From NCBI RefSeq assembly GCF_017302985.1, contig NZ_JAFIMU010000002.1:744001-808000 (forward strand): DNA of 64,000 nt. The letters are read 5' to 3'. Positions within the stretch are counted from its first letter, which is position 1. Each line of letters starts with the position of its first letter. A program made the position numbers and the translations under genes. This DNA comes from Corallococcus macrosporus (GTDB lineage: Bacteria; Myxococcota; Myxococcia; Myxococcales; Myxococcaceae). Shown piece by piece: positions 48,996-56,475 of the stretch. The notes beneath the pieces are model-generated. The model was not told the origin of the DNA and searched no databases. It was given only the letters and a program-made list of their open reading frames with translations.

Positions 48996-50603
48996 ATGGG
49001 AACCGCCGTCTCGGAACGCACCCGCGTCGCCCTGCTCGTCCTCGTTGGCAGCGTGCTGGCCCTGCTGCTGTCGCACCACCCCGCCATCCTGTCCGGGCTG
49101 CGCCTGGTGCAGGGGGACGAGGGCGACGTGCGCTTCAACCACTACGTCCTGGAGCACGGCTGGCGCTTCGTGTCCGGCGACCCGGCGCACGCGCGCTTCT
49201 GGGATCCGCCGATGTTCTACCCGGAGCCCAACGTCGCCGCGTACTCCGACGTGCTCCTGGGCGTGGCGCCGTTCTACTGGGTGTGGCGCATCCTCGGCCT
49301 GGGCGCGGACCTGTCGTGGCAGGCGTGGGCGCTCACCATGGCCGTGCTGAACTACGCCGCGGCGGTGTGGCTGCTGCGGCGCGGGTTCGGCCTGCGCGCG
49401 TTCCCGGCGGTGGTGGGCGCGGTGCTCTTCACGGCGGGCGCGCCGCGCATCAACCAGCTCAACCACCCGCAGCTCGAAGGGCAGTTCTTCGCGCTCCTCG
49501 CCGTGGGCGCGGTGGTGGCGCTGACGCGGCCGGAGACGGACCGGCGGCGCGGGGTGGCGTGGGCCGCGCTGCTGGTGGGCGCGTTCGTGGCCCAGCTCTA
49601 CGCGGGCTTCTACTGGGGCTGGTTCCTCTTCTTCTTCCTGCTCCTGGCGTTCATCGCCGGGCTCGCCTTCCGGGACACGCGCGGCCCACTGCTGACGGCG
49701 CTGCGCCGCCACCTCCCGGCGCTCGTGGGCTTTGGCGTCGTGGGGCTGGCGCTGCTCGCGCCGCTCGTTTTGCACTCGCGTCAGGCCATTGGCACGGTGG
49801 GCCTGCGCAGCTTCGGCGAAGTCTCACCCATGGTGCCGCGCATCTGGAGCTGGTTCTACCTGGGCCAGGACAGCTGGCTGTACGGCTGGACGAACGGCTT
49901 CTCCAAGTTCCAGCGCATGCCCGTGGCGTGGGAGCACCGGCTGGGCTTCGGCTTCGTCACGCCGGTGCTCGCGGGCATCGGCCTGTGGAAGGCGCGCTCA
50001 CGGCCCGCCGTGCGGCTGCTGCTCGTCGTGACGGTGGCCACGGTGCTGCTCGCCTCGCGCTACACCGGCGGCGTCACGCCCTGGTGGCTCGTCTTCCACG
50101 GCGTGCCCGGAGCGGCGGCCATCCGCGCCCTGGCCCGCATCGGCATGTGGCTGCTGGTGCCCGCGGGCGTGGGGCTGGCGCTCTACCTCCAGCGGCAGTG
50201 GGACGCCGGCCGCGCGGCGCTGGCGGTGGGGCTGGGAGCGCTGTGCCTGCTGGAGCAGGGGCTCACGGGCCCCGTCTACGACCGGCACGAGGCCCGCGCG
50301 GACGTGGAGGCGGTGGCCGCGCGCATCCCGTCCGGCTGCGCGACCTTCTTCTACGCGCCGACGTCCGGCGAGTCGCAGGAGTGGAAGTACAACCTGGACG
50401 CCGTGTGGGCGTCCTGCGAGCACGGCGTGCCCACGGTGAATGGCTACTCCGGCAACTACCCGCAGGGGTGGAAGCTCCAGGACAACCGCCGCTTCAACCC
50501 GGAGGCCGCCGCGCGCATCGACCGCGACCTGGAGGCCTGGATGCGCTCGCGGAACCTGGCGCCGGAGAGTGTCTGCCGCATCGAGGTGCCGGCGCGGCGG
50601 TAG
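48996..50603 (+). CDS. polytopic membrane protein (glycosyltransferase-like, GT-C type)
   Basis: A 535-residue membrane protein with about ten TM helices. The first luminal loop has GDEGDVRFNHYVLEHGWRF and ARFWDPPMFYPEPNVAAYSD, where the acidic pair after TM1 recalls GT-C glycosyltransferases that use lipid-linked sugars. Later helices include FLFFFLLLAFIAGLAF, ALVGFGVVGLALLAPLVL and LLVVTVATVLLASRY. The soluble C-terminus (about 430-535) has four Cys. No specific family can be named; YfhO or mannosyltransferase relatives are possible. It converges on the aryl-polyene operon, 29 bp stop to stop, and there is no sign it belongs to it. Confidence 0.7.
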   Translation: MGTAVSERTRVALLVLVGSVLALLLSHHPAILSGLRLVQGDEGDVRFNHYVLEHGWRFVSGDPAHARFWDPPMFYPEPNVAAYSDVLLGVAPFYWVWRILGLGADLSWQAWALTMAVLNYAAAVWLLRRGFGLRAFPAVVGAVLFTAGAPRINQLNHPQLEGQFFALLAVGAVVALTRPETDRRRGVAWAALLVGAFVAQLYAGFYWGWFLFFFLLLAFIAGLAFRDTRGPLLTALRRHLPALVGFGVVGLALLAPLVLHSRQAIGTVGLRSFGEVSPMVPRIWSWFYLGQDSWLYGWTNGFSKFQRMPVAWEHRLGFGFVTPVLAGIGLWKARSRPAVRLLLVVTVATVLLASRYTGGVTPWWLVFHGVPGAAAIRALARIGMWLLVPAGVGLALYLQRQWDAGRAALAVGLGALCLLEQGLTGPVYDRHEARADVEAVAARIPSGCATFFYAPTSGESQEWKYNLDAVWASCEHGVPTVNGYSGNYPQGWKLQDNRRFNPEAAARIDRDLEAWMRSRNLAPESVCRIEVPARR

Positions 50604-50632
50604 CGGCCGCCGCGCCCGGGCAGGACGGCGGA

Positions 50633-51064
50633 CTACTTCGCGATGGTGGCGTAGTCGCCCTTGAGCGCGACGCCGGTGACGAAGCTGCCGGCGTGGCACT
50701 CAATCTCGGTGGCGCTCTTGAACTCCACCTTCTTGTAGTAGCTGACGATGTGGACCACCGCGTTGGCGCCGTTCTTCTTCGCGCCCTCCTGCAGTGCGAT
50801 GAGCGCGGAGAGGGCGGCCCACTTGCAGGCGTAGTCGTCCGACTTGCCCACGCCGTTGGTCTTCTTGTTCGCGGTGTCGCTGCCCAGCGTCTTGAGCACG
50901 TTGGGCGTCTTCGCGCCCTCCATGAAGAACTTCACCGAGCCGTCCAGCTTCTGCTTGGCTTCCGGCAGGGCCATCACGTCCGCCAGCTTGATCTTCGTCA
51001 CGTCGTCGCGCGCCAGGGCGGGGGTGGCGGCAATCAGGGCCAGCAACAGGAGGGCTTTCTTCAT
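50633..51064 (-). CDS. small periplasmic protein typical of aryl-polyene clusters ('excinuclease ATPase subunit'-like)
   Basis: A 143-residue protein with a signal peptide (MKKALLLLALIAATPALA) and a conserved domain: KIKLADVMALPEAKQKLDG, TANKKTNGVGKSDDYACKWA, ANAVVHIVSYYKK and IECHAGSFVTGVALKGDY. Small exported proteins of this kind accompany many aryl-polyene gene clusters and are misleadingly annotated as excinuclease ATPase subunit; they have no UvrA motifs. The two Cys (ACKWA, IECHA) may pair. It is the last gene of the minus-strand operon, 16 bp after the ketosynthase stop. Its role in pigment assembly or transport is not known. Confidence 0.82.
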   Translation of the reverse strand: MKKALLLLALIAATPALARDDVTKIKLADVMALPEAKQKLDGSVKFFMEGAKTPNVLKTLGSDTANKKTNGVGKSDDYACKWAALSALIALQEGAKKNGANAVVHIVSYYKKVEFKSATEIECHAGSFVTGVALKGDYATIAK

Positions 51065-51080
51065 CGCGAGGTCTCCAGCG

Positions 51081-52319
51081 TCAGGGCCAGCGGCGGAAGA
51101 TCAACGACGTGTTGATGCCGCCGAAGGCGAAGTTGTTGCTCATCACCAGGTCCGTCTGCAAAGCACGTCCCTCGCCCATGACATAGTCCAGCGGCGCGCA
51201 CTTCGGATCCACGGAGTCCGCCGTCAGGTGCAGCGTCGGCGCGAACCAGTCCGAGCGCATCATCTGGATGCTCATCCACGCCTCCAGCGCGCCGCAGGCC
51301 CCCAGCGTGTGGCCCATGTAGCTCTTGAGGCTGGAGATGGCGACCTTCTCCCCGAAGACCATCTTCGTCGCCGCGCTCTCCGCCACGTCGCCCGTGTCCG
51401 TCGCCGTGCCGTGCGCGTTGACGTACGGAATGGCGGAAGCGGGCACGCCCGCGTCCTCCAGCGCCAGCCGCATGGCCTCCGCCATGGTGTCCGCGTTGGG
51501 CTGCGTGACGTGACGGCCGTCGCTGTTGGTGCCGTAGCCCAGCACCTCCGCGTGGATGGTCGCGCCGCGCGCCTTCGCGTGCTCCAGCTCCTCCAGCACC
51601 AGCGTGCACGCGCCCTCGCCCAGCACCAGGCCGTCGCGCTGGGCGTGGAAGGGGCGGGGGGACTGGTGCGGCGCTTCGTTGTGCTTCGTGCTGGTGGCGA
51701 ACAGCGTGTCGAACACCGCCGCGCCCGTGGCGTCCAGCTCCTCCGCGCCGCCCGCGAGCATCGCCACCTGGCGGCCCAGCTTGATGGCCTCGTACGCGTA
51801 GCCGATGCCCTGGCTGCCGGAGGTGCACGCGCTGGACGTGGTGACGATGCGCCCGGTGACGCCGAAGAAGACGCCGATGTTCACCGCCGCCGTATGGGAC
51901 ATCATCCGCAGGTATGTCGTCGCGGTGATGCCCTCCGTCGTCTTGTGGGTGATCATCTTGCCGAAGTCGCCCATGTTCTCCGGCGTGCCCGCGGAGGACC
52001 CGTAGGCGATGCCCATCCTGCCCCCCTTCACCAGGGGGCTGCCCAGCAGGCCCGCGTCCTGGAGCGCCAGCTCGCTGGCCCGCGTCGCCATCAGGGCCAC
52101 GCGGCCCATGGTGCGCGTCGTCTTGCGCGAGTACGTGGACGGCGGCAATTCAAACGGCAGGGCGGGCGCGCCCAGCCGCGTGTTCAGGCCTTCGTATTCC
52201 TTCCAGGGCTCCATGACCTGGACGGCGTTCTGGCGCGCACGCAGCCGCGCCTCGACCGTCTTCCAGTCGTGTCCCAGCGGGCTCAGCGCACCGACTCCGG
52301 TGACCACCACGCGCTTCAT
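51081..52319 (-). CDS. apeR: aryl-polyene beta-ketoacyl-ACP synthase
   Basis: A 412-residue FabF-like ketosynthase. The active-site Cys165 is in VTTSSACTSGSQG, with His303 in NAHGTATDTGD, Lys332 in SSLKSYMGH and His337 in MGHTLGACGA, the full Cys-His-His set. MKRVVVTGVGALSPLG is the normal N-terminus. It condenses malonyl-ACP with the growing aryl-polyene chain. Its place as the last of four genes ordered KS-DH-KR-KS matches apeO-apeP-apeQ-apeR of the enterobacterial cluster, so the symbol rests on order as well as sequence. Its ATG overlaps the ketoreductase stop by 4 nt. Confidence 0.9.
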   Translation of the reverse strand: MKRVVVTGVGALSPLGHDWKTVEARLRARQNAVQVMEPWKEYEGLNTRLGAPALPFELPPSTYSRKTTRTMGRVALMATRASELALQDAGLLGSPLVKGGRMGIAYGSSAGTPENMGDFGKMITHKTTEGITATTYLRMMSHTAAVNIGVFFGVTGRIVTTSSACTSGSQGIGYAYEAIKLGRQVAMLAGGAEELDATGAAVFDTLFATSTKHNEAPHQSPRPFHAQRDGLVLGEGACTLVLEELEHAKARGATIHAEVLGYGTNSDGRHVTQPNADTMAEAMRLALEDAGVPASAIPYVNAHGTATDTGDVAESAATKMVFGEKVAISSLKSYMGHTLGACGALEAWMSIQMMRSDWFAPTLHLTADSVDPKCAPLDYVMGEGRALQTDLVMSNNFAFGGINTSLIFRRWP

Positions 52320-53047
52320 CCGATCATCCCCCCGTTCACCGAAATCACCTGCCGCGTGATGTAGGCCGCATCCTCCGCCATGAGGAAGCTCACCGCGGCG
52401 GCGACCTCCTCGGGCCTGCCCATCCGGCGGGCGGGGATGATCTTCAGCGCTTCTTCCAGCACTTCCGGAGGCACCATCTCCGTGTCGATGAGGCCCGGCG
52501 CCACGCAGTTGACGGTGATGTTGCGCTTGGCCAGTTCCACCGCCAGGGCCTTCGTCGCGCCGATGATGCCCGCCTTCGCGGCGCTGTAGTTCACCTGGCC
52601 GCGGTTGCCCATGAGCCCGGACACGGACGCCAGCGTGACGATGCGGCCCGGCTTCTTGCGGCGCACCAGCGGCATCGTGAGCGGGTTGAGCACGTTGTAG
52701 AAGGCGTCCAGGTTGGTGTGGATGACGCTGTCCCACTCCTCGGACGTCATGGCGGGGAAGGCGTTGTCGCGAGCGATGCCCGCGTTGCACACCACGCCGT
52801 AGTAGCAGCCGTGGGCCTCCACGTCGGCCAGCAGCGCGGCCTGCGTGCCCGCGCGGTCCGCCACGTCGAACTGGAGCACGCGCGCCTCGCGGCCCGCCTC
52901 GCGCACCTGCGCGGCCACGGCGTCCGCCTCGTCCCGCTTGCTGCGGCAGTGCACCACGACGTCGTAGCCGTCGCGGGCCAGGCGCAGCGCGATGGCGCGG
53001 CCGATGCCCCGGCTGGAGCCCGTCACCAGCACCGTCTTGTCACCCAT
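52316..53047 (-). CDS. apeQ: 3-ketoacyl-ACP reductase of aryl-polyene synthesis
   Basis: A 243-residue short-chain dehydrogenase. The NADPH-binding loop is VLVTGSSRGIGRAIAL, then VVCNAGIARDNAF, and the catalytic residues lie in VTLASVSGLMGNRGQVNYSA with the following Lys (YxxxK). The end ISVNGGMIG is FabG-like. It reduces the 3-keto group after each condensation. It overlaps the dehydratase gene by 8 nt and the downstream ketosynthase by 4 nt, giving tightly coupled translation. No N- or C-terminal addition compared with FabG. Confidence 0.92.
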   Translation of the reverse strand: MGDKTVLVTGSSRGIGRAIALRLARDGYDVVVHCRSKRDEADAVAAQVREAGREARVLQFDVADRAGTQAALLADVEAHGCYYGVVCNAGIARDNAFPAMTSEEWDSVIHTNLDAFYNVLNPLTMPLVRRKKPGRIVTLASVSGLMGNRGQVNYSAAKAGIIGATKALAVELAKRNITVNCVAPGLIDTEMVPPEVLEEALKIIPARRMGRPEEVAAAVSFLMAEDAAYITRQVISVNGGMIG

Positions 53048-53507
53048 CTGTGTTGCCCCTTCCCAGGTCCTGGCCCGGTTGCGGCTCGTAGACCGTCAGC
53101 GCCGCCGTGGCCACCTGCTCCGTCCCGATGCGCAGGGTGCAGTCGAACTGGCCCAGCCCATTGTCCGCGGAGAACTGGCGGTGGACCTCCACGCGCAGGG
53201 TCTCCCCCAGCTTGAAGACGGGGCGGCTGCACTCGTAGCGGCGCGTGCCCAGGAGGAAGCCCACCCGGGGCGTGCCGCCACGCCGGCGCGCGTGCCACCC
53301 GGCCCAGGCGGCCACGGCCTGCGCCATGTACTCGATGCCCACCCAGCCGCCCACGACGCCGTCGGAGAAGAAGAGGCTGTCCTCGCGCACGGTGACCTCC
53401 GCGACGAGCGAGTCCGTGTCGCCCTCCAGGGCGCGGTCGAGCAGCCGCATGCGCCCCTCGTGGGGCACCAGCGCCTCGATGGGCTCGTTGATGACGATGC
53501 GCATCAT
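53040..53507 (-). CDS. apeP: aryl-polyene 3-hydroxyacyl-ACP dehydratase (hotdog fold)
   Basis: A 155-residue single hotdog-fold protein. PIEALVPHEGRMRLLDRALE carries the His of the FabZ-like N-terminal helix region (PHEGRM), and GGWVGIEYMAQAVAAWAGWH the central helix with Glu, as in the APE dehydratases. It removes water from 3-hydroxyacyl-ACP to extend the conjugated polyene. Two ATGs (53507 and 53504) overlap the upstream ketosynthase stop. A second dehydratase domain is fused to the ligase at the right edge, as two are expected in such clusters. Confidence 0.87.
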   Translation of the reverse strand: MMRIVINEPIEALVPHEGRMRLLDRALEGDTDSLVAEVTVREDSLFFSDGVVGGWVGIEYMAQAVAAWAGWHARRRGGTPRVGFLLGTRRYECSRPVFKLGETLRVEVHRQFSADNGLGQFDCTLRIGTEQVATAALTVYEPQPGQDLGRGNTDG

Positions 53508-54682
53508 GCGCGCTCCAGCACGAGGGCCGCGTTGCTGCCCCCGAAGGCGAACGAGTTGCTCAACACGCGCTGCACCGGACGCCCCAGCGCCTCGCCCGGC
53601 TTCACCAGCGACAGCGCCGGCAGCGAGGGGTCCACGGCCCCGTCCCAGAAGTGCCCGGGCAGCCGGCCCTCCGGGTTGTCCACGAGCGTGAGGTACGCGA
53701 ACGCCGCCTCCAGCGCGCCCGCGGCCCCCAGCGTGTGGCCGGTGAGCGGCTTGGTGGAGCTGGCCTTCACGTCCGGCCCCAGCAGCGCGTGCACCGCGCG
53801 GCTCTCCATGGCGTCGTTCTGCACCGTCGCGGTGCCGTGCAGGTTCACGTAGTCCACCTGCTCCGGCGAAAGGCCCGCGCGCTTCAGGGCCTCCTGGATG
53901 GCGGCGATGGCGCCCTTGCCGCCGGGCTCCGGCGCGGAGATGTGGTGCGCGTCGGAGGACTCGCCCCAGCCGGACAGGCGCACCGGCCCCGGCTCGCGCG
54001 TCATCAGGAAGAGCGCCGCGGCTTCACCGATGTTGATGCCGTGGCGGTGGACGCTCATCGGGTTGCAGCGCTCCTCGCTCACGGAGTCCAGCGCGCGGAA
54101 GCCCGCGATGGTGAAGCGGCACAGCGAGTCCACGCCGCCCGTCAGCACCGCGTCCACGGTGCCCGCGCGCAGCATCCGCGCCGCGCTGGACAGGGCCTTG
54201 GCGCTGGAGGAGCACGCGGTGGAGATGACGTAGGCCGGGCCGCCCACGCCCAGCACGTGCGTGAGCGCCATCGCCGGGGAGCCCAGCTCCTGCTGGTGCA
54301 GGTGGAAGCGCGAGGGCAACGCCCCCGTGGTCAGGTGGCTGACCATGGCGGTCTCGCTCTCACCGATGCCGGAGGTGCTGGTGCCCAGCACCACCGCCAC
54401 GCGCGCGGGGCCGAAGCGGGCGAGCGCGGCGTCCACGGCGGGGCGCACCTGCTCCAACGCGGTGAGCAGCAGCGCGTTGTTGCGGCTGTGCTGCGAAGGG
54501 GGCAGGGCGTCCTGGGCCGCGAGCGGGGACGTGACGGCGCCCAGGTGCAGCGGGCGGTCCGCGTAGCCCTCCAGCGAAGTGACGCCGGAGACGGTGTCCG
54601 CGAACAGGGCGCGGGCCACCTCCTGCTTCCCGGAGCCCAACGCGCAGACGAGGCCCAGTTGATTGAGGAAGACAGGAGGCAT
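53504..54682 (-). CDS. apeO: aryl-polyene beta-ketoacyl-ACP synthase
   Basis: A 392-residue ketosynthase of the shorter APE type. Cys157 lies in VISTACSSSAKALSS, His282 in NLHGTATVQND, Lys311 in ASSTKPLTGH and His316 in TGHTLGAAGALEA, a complete active site. It should form the main chain-elongating ketosynthase, normally paired with a chain-length factor (ApeC type) that is not in the window. It begins the KS-DH-KR-KS block, 6 bp after the DUF3261 gene. Confidence 0.88.
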   Translation of the reverse strand: MPPVFLNQLGLVCALGSGKQEVARALFADTVSGVTSLEGYADRPLHLGAVTSPLAAQDALPPSQHSRNNALLLTALEQVRPAVDAALARFGPARVAVVLGTSTSGIGESETAMVSHLTTGALPSRFHLHQQELGSPAMALTHVLGVGGPAYVISTACSSSAKALSSAARMLRAGTVDAVLTGGVDSLCRFTIAGFRALDSVSEERCNPMSVHRHGINIGEAAALFLMTREPGPVRLSGWGESSDAHHISAPEPGGKGAIAAIQEALKRAGLSPEQVDYVNLHGTATVQNDAMESRAVHALLGPDVKASSTKPLTGHTLGAAGALEAAFAYLTLVDNPEGRLPGHFWDGAVDPSLPALSLVKPGEALGRPVQRVLSNSFAFGGSNAALVLERA

Positions 54683-54688
54683 GGGGTG

Positions 54689-55258
54689 TCACTCGTCCGC
54701 GCCGCGCGATTCGATGGTGAGCTGGTAGTGCTCGGACAGGTTGGTGAGCTGCGTGCGCCCTTCCCAGCGCGGTACGCCATCGTAGCGCACCGTCACCCAT
54801 TCCCTGCCGTTCTTCGACAGGGAGCGGCGTCCCGGGCCATCCTCCAGCGTCCAGCCGGCGGGCAGGGCGGCGCGCACGGCGTCGGCCGGCCAGTAGACGA
54901 GCTGCACGTCCCGGAGCACCAGGGCGGAGTCGAACTGGGCGGGCAGACGGGAGTCCCGCTCCTCGTCCAGCTTCGTGCCGTCCCAACGCAGGGTGAGGAT
55001 GCGCTGCCCCATGGCCAGCCCCGCCAACTGAAGCGAGGCCGGGTCCACTTCCATCAAGGCCTCCAGGGAGCGGGGGCCTCCCGGGTCCTGCTCGTGCGCG
55101 AACACCAGCCGCTGCGCCAGGCTCACGGACGCCCCGAAGGCGGCGGGGGCCAGGCGCAGCTCCGGCAGGGGCTCGCCAGGGGCGGCGGGCCTCGGCCGGG
55201 GCGTGCTGGTGCAGGCCACGAGGCCCGCGACGAGCAGGGCGGGAATCAGGCCGCGCAC
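54689..55258 (-). CDS. DUF3261 lipoprotein of aryl-polyene cluster
   Basis: A 189-residue lipoprotein. The start is taken as GTG 55258 (VRGLIPALLVAGLVACTS), giving a signal with lipobox LVAC and overlapping the oxidoreductase gene by 13 nt; the longer frame to 55321 lacks a signal. The mature domain has beta-strands like LEALMEVDPASLQLAGLAMG and AQFDSALVLRDVQLVYWPAD, characteristic of DUF3261 proteins (ApeN position). Such proteins are thought to work with the LolA-like protein and MMPL exporter in moving the aryl-polyene lipid to the outer membrane; direct evidence is lacking. Confidence 0.8.
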   Translation of the reverse strand: MRGLIPALLVAGLVACTSTPRPRPAAPGEPLPELRLAPAAFGASVSLAQRLVFAHEQDPGGPRSLEALMEVDPASLQLAGLAMGQRILTLRWDGTKLDEERDSRLPAQFDSALVLRDVQLVYWPADAVRAALPAGWTLEDGPGRRSLSKNGREWVTVRYDGVPRWEGRTQLTNLSEHYQLTIESRGADE

Positions 55259-56475
55259 AGGGCCTCGAGCACGCCCAGGCGCCGCTTGCTCTCCGCGACG
55301 TAGGGGTTGTTCTTGTCCCACGCGTAGCCGGCGAGGATGGCGGAGATCATCCGGCGCACGTCCTCGGACGGGTTGGGGTGGAAGATGACGTTCTGGAAGC
55401 CGCCCTCGTACCAGGACTCCACGAAGGTGCGGAACGTGTCCACGCCCGCCTTGAGCGGCTTCGCGTACGCGGTCTCCCAGTCCACCTTCTCCCCCGCGAA
55501 CTCCCGGGCGATGCAGGCCGACGCGAGGCTCGCGGACTTCACGGCGATGGTGACGCCCGAGGAGAACACCGGGTCCAGGAACTCACCCGCGTTGCCCAGC
55601 AGCGCGAAGCCCGGGCCCCACAGCGACTTCACGTTGGCCGCGTAGCCGGTGAGCTTGCGCGCGGGCGTGTCCCAGACGGCGTCCTTCAGGAGGTTCTGCA
55701 GCGACGGCGCCTCCTTGACGATGGCCTGCAGCCGCTCCGTGTCCGTGCCGGTGTACTGGTCCAGGTATTCCTTCTTCGCGACCACCCCCAGCGAGCAGCG
55801 GCCGTCGGAGAAGGGGATGGTCCAGTACCAGACGTGCACGTGCTCCGGGTGCGTGGTGACGCGGATCTTGTTCCGGTCGAAGGTGCCCGGCGGGACGTTG
55901 TCCACGACGTGCGTGAAGATGGCGCCGCGCACGGGGAAGTCCGACGGCGTCTCCAGGTTCAACAGGCGCGGCAGCACACGGCCAAAGCCGCTCGCGTCCA
56001 GGACGAAGCGCGCCTTCACGCGGTACGTCTCGCCTTCGGCAGAGCGCGCCGTCACCTCCGGCTGCCCGCTGGCGAAGTCCACGCTCAGCACCTCGTGGCG
56101 GAAGCGCACGGTGGCGCCCTTCTTCTCCGCGGCGTGGGCCAGGAGCTGGTCGAAGCGGGCGCGCTGCACCTGGTAGGTGGTGCCCCAGCCGGGGCTGAAC
56201 TTGTCGCGGAAGTCGAAGTCCGTGTACCTGCCGGCGCGCTCGAAGGCCGCGCCGTTCTTGTACTGGAAGCCCGCCTCCACCACGTCCTGGAGGAAGCCGG
56301 CCTCCTCGATGTACTGCATGCTCTGCGGCAGCAGGCTCTCGCCAATGGAGAAGCGAGGGAACTGCTCGCGCTCCAGCACGAGGACGTCACGGCCCTGCTT
56401 GCGAAGAATGCCCGCCGCGACGGAGCCCGAGGGGCCCGCGCCAATGATGAGGATGTCCGTCGTTTCAGTTTTCAT
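55246..56475 (-). CDS. flavin-dependent halogenase-like FAD oxidoreductase
   Basis: A 409-residue flavoprotein. The FAD loop is DILIIGAGPSGSVAAGILRK (GxGxxG, residues 12-17), followed by the aromatic-hydroxylase-like LEREQFPRFSIGESLLP. GWGTTYQVQRARFDQLL sits near 97-111. Residues 216-221 read WYWTIP, matching the W-x-W-x-I-P signature of flavin-dependent halogenases. AGFQYKNGAAFERAG places Lys73 where phenol and pyrrole halogenases have a conserved Lys. It could therefore halogenate the aryl head group, as in brominated xanthomonadins, or be a related flavin oxidase or hydroxylase. It overlaps the MMPL gene by 4 nt and the DUF3261 gene by 13 nt. Confidence 0.82.
   Translation of the reverse strand: MKTETTDILIIGAGPSGSVAAGILRKQGRDVLVLEREQFPRFSIGESLLPQSMQYIEEAGFLQDVVEAGFQYKNGAAFERAGRYTDFDFRDKFSPGWGTTYQVQRARFDQLLAHAAEKKGATVRFRHEVLSVDFASGQPEVTARSAEGETYRVKARFVLDASGFGRVLPRLLNLETPSDFPVRGAIFTHVVDNVPPGTFDRNKIRVTTHPEHVHVWYWTIPFSDGRCSLGVVAKKEYLDQYTGTDTERLQAIVKEAPSLQNLLKDAVWDTPARKLTGYAANVKSLWGPGFALLGNAGEFLDPVFSSGVTIAVKSASLASACIAREFAGEKVDWETAYAKPLKAGVDTFRTFVESWYEGGFQNVIFHPNPSEDVRRMISAILAGYAWDKNNPYVAESKRRLGVLEALCAA

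Noticed and set aside
50633-51064. DNA-repair function (excinuclease subunit)
   Set aside because: The usual annotation is misleading: the protein is 143 residues with a signal peptide and has no Walker or zinc-finger motifs.
53651-55303. 550-residue plus-strand open frame in the aryl-polyene operon
   Set aside because: Antisense to apeO and DUF3261; shadow composition.
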